Positions 24,486 through 36,546 of a stretch of DNA of 64,000 nt are shown one piece after another; the first letter of the stretch is position 1, and the number at the start of each line of letters is the position of its first letter. The position numbers and the translations under genes are program-made. The notes beneath the pieces are model-generated. The model did not search any database and was not told the DNA's origin. It saw only the letters and a program-made list of their open reading frames with translations. The stretch spans positions 15,435,387 through 15,499,386 of the forward strand of contig OU612069.1 of NCBI GenBank assembly GCA_914767715.1, given 5' to 3'. Origin of the DNA: Membranipora membranacea (lineage: Eukaryota; Bryozoa; Gymnolaemata; Cheilostomatida; Membraniporidae).

Positions 24486-25277
24486 CAATTGGAAATATCA
24501 GATGCAGTTAATTCAGTTAAAATGCTGAGCGAAACCTTAAACTTACAATAGTCGATGCACCATTTTTCATACAAATTCTTCAGGCCAGAAACTGCTATAA
24601 TGTACGTTGTTATTGCACGGACAATATTTCATTGCACGATATACTGATCACATTTTATACTTAATTACTATATGTTCTATAATATTCGCCGGTTATACCC
24701 AGTTGTAGTGGTCATATTTAGAAATAAGAAGGTCTTATATTCACACATCATATTTATGTGGAGATAACTCCTATTCACTACAGAGAAAAAGTGAATAGCG
24801 CAGCGACGTCACGTCACTGAATTAGAGAAGAAGCTCTAAGCCAGTAGTTTCCAGTCTAGAGTATTTATATGTTTATGGTTAATACAAAACAAAACCTTGG
24901 GCAATTCCTTTGGATAATTGCACTCAACCAAAATTCAAAACAGTGCTCAGCCTGTTGAGGGTAGTGCAAATTGTACATAATTAACTCCATAGTACAATGC
25001 ATATCGCGGATTCTAAAATCACAAAATTGGAGGTTATTGTATCATATTGAGATTTAGACAAAGAGGTGAACAACTTCAAATTTCAATCCAGAAATTCACA
25101 AAAATTAAGAAACTGATTAATAATAACAAGAATCCCATGCTGGTATTATAGAGCAACTTGCTTTGGCTGGCTTTTAGGTTGCAGAAATATGCAAAGAAAA
25201 GTTTTATACCTTAGATGAAAAGGCACACATTGTTTTATGTTGTTTGATCATCCATTTGATAATCTTTTTTTTTCTAG

Positions 25278-25450
25278 GTAGTGATGCTTTGGTGGACAAT
25301 CAAAGAATGATTACACACATAGATGCTTCAATTCAAACTGAGAGGCTCTTGAACGAAATTCAGGAACAAAGAATCAAATATGAGAGCATGAATTCCAGTT
25401 GCTTTTTAACAAAAGTGACACAAAGAGAGTCCGACTTTGATGAACAATGA
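25278..25450 (+). CDS. Unrecognised terminal exon candidate
   Basis: A long T tract ending in CTAG is followed by 173 bases in phase 1 open to TGA. The ~57 residues are rich in Glu/Gln/Asp and look helical (QTERLLNEIQEQRIKYES). It lies 400 bases outside the TIR element and 420 bases beyond the 3' end of the minus-strand NHL gene. No upstream exon is assigned. Confidence 0.3.
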
Positions 25451-25868
25451 TAGTCGTGATCTATAAGAAACATTGTTAAAATTTCGTATTTTATTTTAAT
25501 GGAAGGCTGTAACATAACTTGTTTGGTCCAACACTTATGATACATATTAAGAGTCATTGTATTTTGACACTATTCTATCAAATCACAAAAGCTTACATGT
25601 TATCTCACAACACTTGGGCCTGGTTTATTGTCTTCTCACAAAAATATTAAGAAATAAATGATAAATGATATGAAAAATTCACTTTAATAATCATTTTATA
25701 CCTCATTTCTCTGATTAAACTACCTGAAATAATCGATTCAGTTGTTTTATTCTTGAGATTCAGTAGCTTGGCATATTTCAAATGGTGTGTAAGAATTCAA
25801 CGCACAAAAACTTCCCAGACTCAAATTTGAGTAACATATTAGTCAGAGTTTTCCTCCTGAATGTTATT

Positions 25869-28800
25869 TCAGGATCCATAGACAGGATCATAGATAGGAC
25901 CACCGGACGGAGGTGTAGCGTCATTGATTCGATTGTCATAAGGGTTACTGCCTATGCTTCTGTGGACATTCTCATGAATTGCACCCGCATCAAATGGCAA
26001 TCCTGTCTCCATATCTATATATTCAATTTGACCCTGACCCTGAAAGGGACGTCCAATTGACTGGAGGTTAACACCTATGTTGCCTTGAGCATAATCATAG
26101 CCTGGAGTTGCGCTGAATGAAGCGTTATCTGACCCAGACACAAATCTAAATTCTTCTGCAACTTGCATTTGTCGTACCACGTAAACCTGTCTGATTCGGG
26201 AAGTTGAAGCTCCAGTAGAATCATTCAAAGGGAATGGCCGAATTGATTGGGAAACTCGCATTGGCCCTGACCGATTTTGAGATATATGATGAGCGTTAGT
26301 GATGTAAGTAGCAGGCTGCATGCTTAAGTCAGGTATTGGTCGGTAGATCATAGAAGGTTGGTCTGGATTATGGATTTCCAGCTGGTTGGCAGTGGCCTGA
26401 TGATTGGGTTGATTGCGTGACGGTGAGTCAGTCTCAAATTCAGTTCCTTCGTAAATGTCACTATAATGTGTTTGGCCAGAAGTTCTGTCTGAGGATATTG
26501 TGGCTAGCTCAATGCTCCTAAAATGTGAAAAAGCAACAACTCATTTCCATGGATAATATGCAAAATATCACATCATTCTGTAGCAACCTTTTTTCCTCTT
26601 CTGTTTAAGTATTCACAAGGTTGTTCAAATTAGGAGAAATATTATTGATCTTGCCTTCTTTTAACCCTATACTTTGACAATCTGCTGATACTACTAGCAT
26701 GGATCAGTAGTATGTCAAAACAAACATTAGATATTTGTTTTTTTTTATTCTCGAAGTGGCATGGAATAGTTTGACTTTATAAACAATCGTCTAGTGTCAA
26801 TGCTGTGTGCTGCAGCTCAAAGTCAATAAGCTCACTGTCTTCGTTGATTTTCAGCAGCCTTTCTGCTAGACTTTATTTTATACCAGACAATGACCCCACA
26901 CAGGGTGATGATCAACACTAAGCTTGTACCGCCTGTGCCTCCGATAATCGGGATCAAACCTTGAGCAGCTGATTCTGCTTTCAAGCCTAAAATAATAGAA
27001 AATTGAACTGAATAAAAACGAATGTCCATTGAACATGATATTGAATTCACAACATGCGAATATGCAAACCTCTGTGACAATGTTTTTACTGGAGGGAGAT
27101 TGATCACTTGGAGTGAAAGAAAGTATACCAGTATCACTTAACTCCCTGTTCCCTATGGTGATCAGATCAGTTATTGATGACCAAATTTCTATTGGAATTG
27201 CATCCAATTTTAGTAAATTACATTTCGGTACATATCCATTCAACATATCATGCAAAGAGTTAAAAAGTGGTGTTTCAAATGAATACCTGTTGACTGGGAG
27301 GTCATAAAAGTTGGCTCTGACTGTGTTGCGCTCTTTGTAGAAGGTGTCCCATCTGTTAGTGTGGTTGTAACTAGAGACATACTCAGGGGTAATGGGTTGG
27401 AGGTGACAGGCTTGGGTGTATCTACCTTGCTTGTTGTGGCAAGAGTAGTTGCTGTCATGGTCGTAGCTCTATTCACAACTGTACCATCCCCAGAATCATC
27501 TGCTTCTGCAAACAGTTTAGTCAAAAGTGTTGTTGAAAAATGTTAATATGTATTAAACAACGTTGTAATTATCTTGGGAATCTAGCTCAGATTTTGTCCA
27601 GCTCAAATACATGCGCGATCTTTGTTTGCTCAACTTCACTACAAGAGTGTCATACCTGCATTACATTAGATTCGCTATTGACCTATTAATTTCGAGGCTC
27701 CACGTTGGCCGTTGGGTTTTTTATACCTCACAGAATAATAAAGAGAAAGAAATCTTTTTGTATTAAGGAAAACAATCTACTTCGAAAATATAAACCAATC
27801 TGATTCCAAAGCTTCATAAGGTTCAAAATTAGCGTACATCTATTTTTGGTAAGAGGAAACATTGGTCGAGTTCCTCTTACCACTTGGAACTTTTACCTGA
27901 GAAATACATTAATCCAAGGGAGAGTGAGCCTCCTATAAGTATCCTCTGTCGACTTGACTGGATATAAATAGCCTGTGGTCCTAGAAGTGTGCAGTGTGTC
28001 ACATTGCCAGCAGCTGGGGAGAAGTATGAATCAACGGATTTGCAGATAGTTGAAACAGAGTCCCCTTTGAGGTCTACGACACGAATAACATTATTCAAGT
28101 GGTCTGCAATGAGCAGGATGTCAGGCGTCATGAAGGTCAGTGCCAATGGGGAAGCAGAGAACATTGCTGTACCAAGTTGCCCATCCACATGTCCCAACGA
28201 TTTATAATCTGTTGTAGTCAAATAACTCAATGTTTGCGAATTGATGTTATAGGTTCCTAGGCCTCCCTCAAAAGAAAAGAAGAGGGAATATTCTGCAGGG
28301 TGCAAAGCTAATGCAATAGGAGTAACATGCAAGTTAACGTATGTCGTAGCATTTTCAGTTACCAAATCTATGGTACAAAGTCTGTTGTTTGGTTCAAAGT
28401 CAGTGATGACGATTTTGTTTCCAAATATGTCAGGAAGTTTGACGATGTCAAGCACTGCACTGAATCTGGCGAAACTGAGAGTTCCAGACTGAGATCCTGG
28501 TTCAGTGCACTTTCCTGCAAATGTCCTCGTCTGGTTTGTGTCCCTTGATATTGCCCTGAGACAAAAGTTGCCAGTATCAGCGACGATTATGGTAGAAGAG
28601 TTAGGCTGATAAACCCTGAACGGGCCTCTGAATTTAGCCTGATTTCCCTGTCCTTCCAGATATCCTTCTTCTGCTCTTCCTGCAACCGGATACGGAGTCC
28701 ACGTTGACTGGCTTACAGTTTTAATTGAGTTGTTTTCGATGTAGAGCAGATAGTCAGGATTTGCTAAGTCTGGCTCAATATGACGATAGTTTTGAGACTC

Positions 28801-29136
28801 CTCATCATCCAGCAGACCTGCTGGATCCATTCGACCGAAGACAACTCTGGAAATAGTAGGGAAAATTGTGTGAATATATATGACATACAGTAATGACAGA
28901 ACAATGCAGAGCCAGTGCACGATACCACGTCCAGTTCAGTAACATCTCACAGTATAAGGCATAGAAAGAAAAAATATGTGCATGTTGTCTGGATGACCAA
29001 CCTTTCTGTCTCAAATTATCAAATTTATTAGCAACAATGGCATGGAAATAGTTACATACCCGTTTAAATTCTCTCTATATAGTACTGTTGAGGACACAAT
29101 CCCTATGAGAGACAGTATGAGTACAGGCATCATCAT
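25869..29136 (-). CDS. NHL-repeat single-pass receptor-like protein, copy 2 (681 aa)
   Basis: Five coding exons on the minus strand, 29136-29060, 28846-27897, 27505-27287, 26986-26836 and 26517-25869, total 2046 bases in phase. The signal peptide begins at a triple ATG. The NHL propeller spans about residues 27-342 (GYLEGQGNQAKF, VADTGNFCLRAI, FAGKCTE, IADHLNNVIRVV). A Thr/Ser stalk spans about 343-415, a transmembrane helix about 432-452 (SLVLIITLCGVIVWY), and a tail of ~216 residues follows. Tail tyrosines: THYSDIYEG (Y484, Y488), TYITNA, VYVVR, YDNR (Y659) and C-terminal IYDPVYGS (Y675, Y679). By eye about half the residues match copy 1 at 14673-18380, and intron positions in the propeller, stalk and membrane exons correspond. 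It points tail-to-tail at copy 1. Receptor role and phosphotyrosine signalling are inferred. Confidence 0.88.
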
Positions 29137-30408
29137 TCCTAAAGCGGCAGCTCCGTCACACCTGTCACAATGAATAATTCCCATTGGTGACTGCAACAAA
29201 CATTTCCATCTCATAAGCAAGTAATCTGAAACAGCAAATCAGCTGTTTGACTACTTCCTGGTCTAGTTTAAGAACAGTTAGCTATTTGTATTGGACTTGT
29301 TTGACATTGGTTCTATCCATTCAATAAGCTCTATTCTGTAACTTAGGATTTATTTTTGAAAAGTTTTATTATTGAAACAAACATATTATAATTGATACAC
29401 ATTTGCACAATGTAAATTATAATGAATAAGAAAGCCATGCATAATGAATTGATAATATTTGCATGTAACTGGGATCAATGAGTGTGACTTATACAGCTTT
29501 GTGCAACAATTAAAGTAATGACTGTTCTGAGTAGACCTTGAACCGGTGTGTGTGAAAATCTGTCACAAGTCACCTAGATTTAATTGATCATAACTATTAT
29601 TACTGTATCCTTTTGAAAGCATAGCCAAAGTCAATGTTGCACAATTCATCAGGAAAAATGACGCATACCATATTAAAAGCCCTTTAGCCATACGGCTCAG
29701 TATCGGTCATGATTTTCTGATTTTCATATTCTGTTTTTGAATCTGAGGACAACTCAGATACAGCCTAAATAATTCTGTTATTGATGCAGTTAATGTTTTG
29801 GTAGCCAGACTCATTCTTCACCAATACCCTGTTCTTGGGGAACTCTGCAATCCTGGTTTTCTTTCCCCATGCGCTGTATTCAGTTTATTTAGAGGCCTCC
29901 AACCCTTCTTATCCCATGAGAGATCATAAATAAATATAGGACGGCACATACCGATAAGTGAAATTAGGCTTGAACAGGGAAAGGAAGTGGAAAGAAAAAT
30001 GTATATCTACGTCTTTATTCTAATAACTAGTACTTCCCTGTCTGAGAAGTGACATTGTTTGCGAGAAAATTAAAACATCGAATGCTATAATAAATTGGGC
30101 ACTGTGATTCTCCCTTAAATAAAATAATATGTTAGCAAATATTCAAGTCATTATGCATTACAGAGATGAATTCCCATAATCACTGAACTTTGATACACTA
30201 GCTCATTTTCATAATTTCTCATTTTTATTACTTTTTAAGAAAAAGGTCTTAATTTCTGACATGTCTCATTCCACAGCCTTGCTCACTAGGAGCTCATTTA
30301 TTGTGTTAAGTTCGCAGTCGCACTCTGAAACGTTGTCAAACACATAAAAATACTCTGAATTATTGGGCCATATTGAAGGGCATGATGGTTGTGACTTTCA
30401 AGGCCTTT
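29137..30408. other. Spacer between NHL copy 2 and small Cys-rich copy 2
   Basis: Mirror equivalent of 13364-14672. No tandem array like that at 13.7-14.6 kb and no exon is visible; the sequence is AT-rich and unremarkable. The NHL copy 2 promoter and any non-coding first exon should be here. Confidence 0.5.
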
Positions 30409-31745
30409 CTAAAGTTCCTTCTCTGCAGCTTCCCCCTCCGAATCGAGTGTAGCTTGAATGTTGCTGAGATATTCCCTCAACTTGTCAATATCTGTAAAAA
30501 TTGAGAAATTAAACAAGACATTGAGCAAAGAAATCAAGACGGTACTAATTGTTATGTTACAAGTTATGAGTAGTTCAGCCTTGTGCTATAATTTCTGTTT
30601 GGAACGGCAAGCATAAAAATTTTAGACATAACTGCAGTAAAATAACAATGACCCGATGTAAAAGCTCTCTTCATAACATTGACAGATGTTTTTCAACAGC
30701 ATTTAAGAATCCACGCCAACCTATTTTATCTTGGAGAGATACATCGGGACAACAGACCTTGTGTTAATGGCATACAAATACCCATCAGTCTGTAAGGTAA
30801 TGCACTATCACACCTACCGATACATCTTTGATCGTCCCAGAGAACTTGGCCGACACAGCATGCCTGCATGTTGTGTGGACATATCGCTGCTTTGGCTAGA
30901 AGAACTGGTTTCTGAAGATAGCAAGTACTCATTCTGTAGCTAAAATACAAGATGAGAAAACGAATGGCTTTCTTCGAATCAAAAGAATAATCTCATACTG
31001 ATGGACAACAAGTAGTCCATAAACTTGAGCATTAAACTAAACTGATTTTTCCTAGCCTACACCCACTAGTTTCTTTCTCTGTACCAAAAATAATTCAGCC
31101 ATTCTATGTCCTTGTGTTCAGGTTACTGTTGAGCTGTAGATTCAAAAAATTACCTTGCATGGTACACATTCTCCCTACATCTTCTAGTGCAGATAAATCC
31201 GCAGCAAGTGTAATCGATCTCAAGTCTGTTGTATCTTTCCATACATGTCCCACTAGCTGTGACTTTGTGAGTTATCATTTGGGCAGGTGATCTCTGAATG
31301 CAGCAATCTCTGTACTGCTCATTGCTACTCAGCCAAGTGTCAACAGAAGTGTTGAAGAATATCTGTCGATAAGGTTTTAATTACTTCAATCTACATGGTG
31401 TCTCAATACTTATTACAAATAATGGAGTTTGTTGTTCTAAAATTTTTGAATAGAGTTTTAATCTTCTTTTTTACGTAGCAAGTATGGACTGTGGAGTGAC
31501 TATTTCAACAAAGGTTGATAAACTTCTTTAGATATACAATCACCAAGTGCACTATGATAGGAATGAAAATGTACCTTCACATCTCTAGCTAAATCAGGAT
31601 CATCCTGAAAACTGCGAACTTCATCCAACAGGTATCTCCCTTCTCGCATATTTGTGATGATATCAACATCGTACTCTAGCCCAGATGCGGCAAGGAGGCT
31701 AAATGCTAACAGGAGGAGAAAATCCAGACCTCTGCTAAAGCTCAT
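30409..31745 (-). CDS. Small secreted cysteine-rich protein, copy 2 (194 aa)
   Basis: Exons on the minus strand are 31745-31575, 31362-31154, 30939-30818 and 30491-30409 (TAG), 585 bases in phase. There is a signal peptide (LLLLAFSLLAASG), then LEYDVDIITN, a Cys-rich core (DCC, GTC, YTCC, ICT, RRC, TCY, ICP, ACC, RCI) ending ACCVGQVLWDDQRCI, and a charged tail (DKLREYLSNI). Exons 2 and 3 are 209 and 122 bases, identical to copy 1, while introns and flanks are not alignable by eye. It keeps a start, splice sites and stop, so it appears functional. Poly(A) signal AATAAA on the minus strand at 30302-30297. It lies upstream of the NHL copy 2 gene in the same orientation, mirroring the left arm. 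Confidence 0.85.
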
Positions 31746-34499
31746 TTTGAAGCTGCTACACTTTGTTTCGATCTAGCACACAACAGTTATAACATGCAAC
31801 ATGCCCAAGGAACACAGTACTACTTAAAAACAATACATTGAATAAGCTCACATACTACTTCAAAATTTACTTCAGCTTCCTGTTTCAATTACGCAGTGGG
31901 TTCACTCTCACAATGGAATGGACCACACAGATTGCAGCTCAGACAAATTGAAAAGCGCTGAGAAATAGTTAATTACATTTACTAGTTAGTATTAGTTTGC
32001 ATGAGATTATTGAAAGCAATAGGTACAAATAGGTACTTGTCAAGCGCTTGCCAGTATACAACATCGCCCTGTTTGTATGAAAGAGTTGTGTCTACAAATC
32101 TCCTACCTGACTGTTCTAAGAGACCAGAGGTGTGGCCTCTCAAAACCAGCTTGGCATGTTCTGACAATTATGGCACATGACATCCACATTGTCCTGCGAT
32201 AAACAGTTAATATTTAATTCCTAGTTGTCTTCTCTTTGTTAAGTCACCGACAACTCAGATCAAGGAGACCGAAGTCAGCTTCAATTATGAACTGTGCACA
32301 CCATTTACTCCTTAGTCATACATAATGATGAATTTTGCTTGGCGTTGTTTGAATTATTCTCTGACACTGAATAGCGATTCATTTGCCTAAGGCCAGTCTA
32401 AATAGTAATATGCAAGATTTTGTGTATTATGTGTAGCATGGCAATTTTTCGGCAGACAAAACATGGTTTTTTTCATATGTACTGATTGAGTATTTTAAGT
32501 TGAACTTCATATGTCAAGTTGATTGTAGACCCTGAAATTGTGTGACAGAGATAAACTGTTAGTAATCTGTATTTTACTTTACAGTGCTTCTGTTTCTTTT
32601 AGATTAGAGTATGATGTTGACAGATCAGTGGCCCAGGAAGCTTGTAACGAGAAGAGAGGCTCCCACTAATGAGGGTGCACACTATGCATCAAGGATTCAG
32701 AAGGCTCCTAACAGAGGGGGGATATCAGCAAACAATCCCACGCACTATAAAAGTTCATTTGACCCAGACACTATTTTAAAATATTTAATACTCAAAAATT
32801 TGACCTTCACACTATTTCACACAACACATAATCTAATTTTGAATTAAGAACTTAATGATTGCGCAGATGGTAATTTGCTGCATTCTCCATAAATCCAACC
32901 TCTTGTACCACCCTCATACCCCGCTCGTTGCCAAAGGATAATGAGGTAAACTTTGGACACAACACACCAATGCAGCCATTTTATGCTATCAGCCAAAATT
33001 CATAAACATATTCTATTGGCAACAAAAAGACCATCTAAAATGGTTAAACCTTTACATTTTTGCAAGATTGAATTGAACCATGATTTCATATCTTTTAATG
33101 TGTAGTGTATTCTCAGATCAAAGTATTAGAGTGGAATGGTTAATTAAGTTCTGGTAGCATCTGTTGCAGTTATAGTGTGTTCCCGGTTCAATTGACTCTA
33201 GCAGGTCATCCATTTTGGTTAGCTGCTCTTATTGGCAGGCATACCTTAGGTCACTTTAATTTTTACCGTGTGTTTAAGAATTTTTTTCTTGTGTTGACAT
33301 TATGCTAACTCAAAACAAGAAATAGCCTCATCAGGGCATGTTTGAAAGTATATTATATGGATTTCATTTATGATAAATATGAGAATGTTATATTGAATTT
33401 GTTAATAGATCAAATCTTTAATTGAACTTGACTTCAACTTGAAATGAGTAATGAATGGCAATTATCTTGAAAGCACATAACTCAGTGGAGGGAGAGAAAG
33501 TGAAAACTATGATTAGTTGAAACCTAATACAATACGCCCTTGCTCTTGTAGGTCCCGGATTATTCACAGTACCGTCAAATATAAAATACATTTACTTAGA
33601 CAAGACTGATCACAATGAACACCTGTCATATTTGTTTTCGCAATATTAAACTTCTTGCATAGGTGTTGAATTCCTGGGAAGTGCTGGTCAAAGGTTGGTT
33701 AACATTTCTCAGTGCATCTCATCAAGGAGTTAGAGAGAAATAACTCTTTGGGCTCATCATGAATGGGAAGTAAAGGCGCCTAAAGGGCACGGCTGCCACA
33801 TCCGGCATCACTATTCACTCATTTTACAGGCATGTTGGAACAAACCTTTTATTCAGCGACTCTCAGTAGTCAGCAGTGTACAGGTGTGTTAGAGGACAGG
33901 ACCTGTCCTCTAACACACCTGCACACTCAGTTGATTAGAGCAACTGGTGCTCTAATCAACTGAGCTTAATCCTTCTCCCAATACCGAACATTTTGATAGA
34001 AAAGAAAAAAAAAAATGTACCGAAACAGTGCACTTGTGCCTGAAAATAACAAGAACTCGATTGAATTAGTGTTATCTTTATGACAATAAATTCAGGTTGA
34101 TTGCAATTCATCAAGAAAATAGTATGCACCCTACGTAGTAAATTTGAAAAGCTCTCTTGTCTGTTCAATGATTCGGCATTTTTAGATATAGCTATAAATG
34201 GCAATATCAAATTTTGTCGCAACGTCATTACATCATGTCACTCATCCAGAGTGTTAAATTTATGTAAAATGTGTGTGGGCTGGGTAGGTACATCGTATCG
34301 TTATTTTGTAAAAACTGATGAACCACCTTAACCAACCATCTTCTTACATTCATGAATTTTTGTGTTTCTAGCATTAATTAATTAATTTATTAAAACCCAA
34401 TCAAATTTGGTCAGCATTATTTTGAAGTAGTATTATTCATACTCTTATTCTAGGTGTACTCTCTGGAGAGAGTTATCCTCTCTAGAGCTGAGGGAACAT
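31746..34499. other. Intergenic, mostly featureless
   Basis: Only short frames without splice context are present. The one notable structure is the pair of hairpins at 33876-33964. Confidence 0.5.
33876..33964. repeat. Two adjacent long hairpins
   Basis: Hairpin 1 has arms CAGGTGTGTTAGAGGACAGG and its exact complement around one base (33881-33921), extending five more pairs with one mismatch to 33876-33926. Hairpin 2 has 17-base perfect arms (CTCAGTTGATTAGAGCA) around the loop ACTGG at 33926-33964. The hairpins share the word TTAGAG and abut directly. No coding frame crosses them. Confidence 0.9.
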
Positions 34500-36060
34500 A
34501 CTGGGTCCCATGGCACTAAAGCCACACCTACCCATCATCTACCATTTCCTGCCAGACAAGGCTCATGTTGTAGCTTCAATCGATAGACTGCATGAGTTGA
34601 TAGAGAGATGTGCGATGCGATTCAAACCTAGCAAGAGCCGGTCCCTGTCTTTGCGTAAAGGCAAACCTGTATCAAATACCTACTTCATAGGAATAGAGTA
34701 GAGCAGCCTGTGAAGAGCTTAGGAAGATGGTATAGTTTACCGATCACAGACAGGTTTCGCGGAAATGAGGTGAATAAACAACTCATTACAGGGCTGGACA
34801 CGATTGAAAAGTGTGGTCTGTCTGGTAAAGACAAAGCCTGGATTCTCATCTTTGCACTCATGCCTCGAATTCTGTGGCCTCTGACAGTTTATGATATTCC
34901 GCTAACACCAGTTGAGAGAACGGAGCAAATGATAAACAAGCACATGCGTAAGTGGCTCGGCGTTCCAAGGAGCTTCAACACTAATGCACTGTATGCCAGC
35001 TCGTTTACTCTTTCACTACCTATGAAATTGCTTGTGGAAGAGTACAAAACATCAAAAGCGAGACTGGATATGATGTTGAACGAGTCATCAGACCAGGTGA
35101 TAAGGGAATGTGCTCCAACACTTGACACTGGTAAAGAATGGTCTGTCACAGAGACTGTAAGAGATACCAAAACTCCACTGGAGATTAGCGAGATTGTGGG
35201 TGCTGTGACAACTGCACGTCATGGCATCGGCTGGGAAGCAATCCGGTGGTTCTCAAAGGAAACCCAAAGGTTAGACGGGAGATGGTAGTTGATGAGGTGC
35301 GCAAGATGGAAGAGAAGCGCCGCCGGACACAAGCTGTAGGCCAAGCCCAACAAGGCAGGTGGACTTGTTGGGAGTCTGTTGAGCAGTGTCAGCTCAAATG
35401 GACAGAAATGTGGTCGATGGAGCCACAATGGATCAGCTTTCTTGTTGGTGCAGCTTATGATCAACTACCGACCCCGGCGAACCCGGAACGCTGGAATTTG
35501 ACCGAGAACTCAAAATGCGCCGAGTGTTCGGCCAAGGGAACTCTTCGACATATACTGTCGAATTGCCCGCAGAGCCTGGGGAGATACACGTATAGGCATA
35601 ATCAAGTCCTGAAAGTGCTGTGTAAATATGTCACGGAGAAGTGTGAATATCCTAATGCTGGTGGTGAAGCACGTGAAAGAATTTGCGTAAAAAGGGATTG
35701 ATGAACAGCGGAGAATGGCAGGTGAGATGCGACCTCACAGAGCAGCTCAGCATGCCACAGCATATTGTAATCACGAACCAAAGACCAGACTTAATTGTCT
35801 GGTCTGACAAAGAAAAAGCGCTAATAGTGATGGAATTGACGGTGCTTTGGGAAGAAAATCTCTCAGACGCGCATGGGAGAAAACTGACAAGATACGAAGA
35901 TCTGGTGACACAATGCCAAGACAAAGGTTGGAATTGCGAATTATTCGCAGTGGAAGTTGGCTGCCATGGATTCATGGCAAGATCATGCAGCTACCAAATT
36001 TCTGACTAGAGTTGGGCTGTCAGGCAGAGAACTCAAACAAGCCACGAAAAGCATAGTACA
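34500..36060 (+). mobile_element. 5'-truncated R2/NeSL-like LINE with restriction-like endonuclease
   Basis: Four frame fragments in order: 34510-34698 (end of the RT palm: CAMRFKPSKSRSLS), 34717-about 35265 (SLGRWY, then FALMPRILWPLTVYDIPLT, MRKWLGVPRS), about 35265-35700 (a Cys/His knuckle CAEC...TLRHILSNCP, then YRHNQVLKVL), and about 35690-36009 (endonuclease core RPDLIVWSDKEKALIVMELT ... RK-x-x-RYEDL). This order of RT end, CCHC and PD-(D/E)xK-like nuclease is that of R2/NeSL-type elements. At least three frame changes and a small deletion near 34700 make it dead. The catalytic RT motifs and N-terminus are missing (5' truncation). Confidence 0.8.
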
Positions 36061-36362
36061 TGAGGCAGAAAGTGCATCTGCATGGATTTGACAACAGCAC
36101 TGTGTGAAGACAAAAGCTAAGTAATCCTATTGCTTGTAAGCTGGGGTTTAACACACTCACTTGTTTTTTTGGAGATGGAGTTCTCCTTTTGTGATAATCC
36201 TTGTAAGGATTATACTGATGAGATGATGAGATTGATTGAGATGCTCATCAACACACAGGGGTGGCTTCAAGCTGCTGGGACCGGCCATGAGGAGGGTGTA
36301 CTAGAGAAGGCCTCGAAACAGCGCTTGACTCATGGTTTCTAGATGAAGACCTCTGTGTTGTG

Positions 36363-36382
36363 CAGTGGTGCGCGCACCACTG
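36363..36382. repeat. Perfect 20-base palindrome
   Basis: CAGTGGTGCG followed directly by its reverse complement. It is unusual locally for its GC content. It lies between the R2-like remnant and a decayed SINE. Confidence 0.85.
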
Positions 36383-36394
36383 TATGTTATATCC

Positions 36395-36540
36395 CCCCTA
36401 GGACAAGGAAATCTTGTTATTGCATGTGGGGTATGCAGTCAAAGTTGAGTAGGTTGGAATAAATGCTGGAAAGAGGAATGGAACATGGATCTCCCAGTTC
36501 TTAAGCCTACACCCTTCCTCTTTGGACCACACTCCCCTGC
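36395..36540 (-). repeat. Decayed tRNA-derived SINE head, copy 3
   Basis: The reverse strand reads GGGAGTGTGGTCCAAAG ... GGGTGTAGGCTTAAGAACTG, a worn B box (TGTTCCATTCC), and CCCCACATGCAATAACAAG, which parallels CCCACATGCAGTAAAAAG in copy 2. It abuts the 5' end of the CR1-like LINE. Confidence 0.5.
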
Positions 36541-36546
36541 ATTATT

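Larger units (their letters stand above)
21990..24879. mobile_element. 2.89-kb element with ~250-base terminal inverted repeats and TAAT target duplication
   Basis: The left repeat 21990-22257 and right repeat 24634-24879 are inverted copies sharing the terminus ACCATAAACATAT(A)AATACTC, the middle (CTGCGCTATTCACTTTTTCTC) and the inner end TGATCAGTATATCGTGC. TAAT occurs immediately outside both ends (21986-21989 and 24880-24883), a 4-base target duplication. A third repeat copy lies at 8-269 and a decayed fourth at 22850-22985. The interior contains a P/THAP-type transposase remnant and an unrecognised exon. It sits between the two arms of the NHL gene inversion. Superfamily not assigned: long repeats with a 4-base TAAT duplication do not match P elements, which make 8-base duplications. 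Confidence 0.85.
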
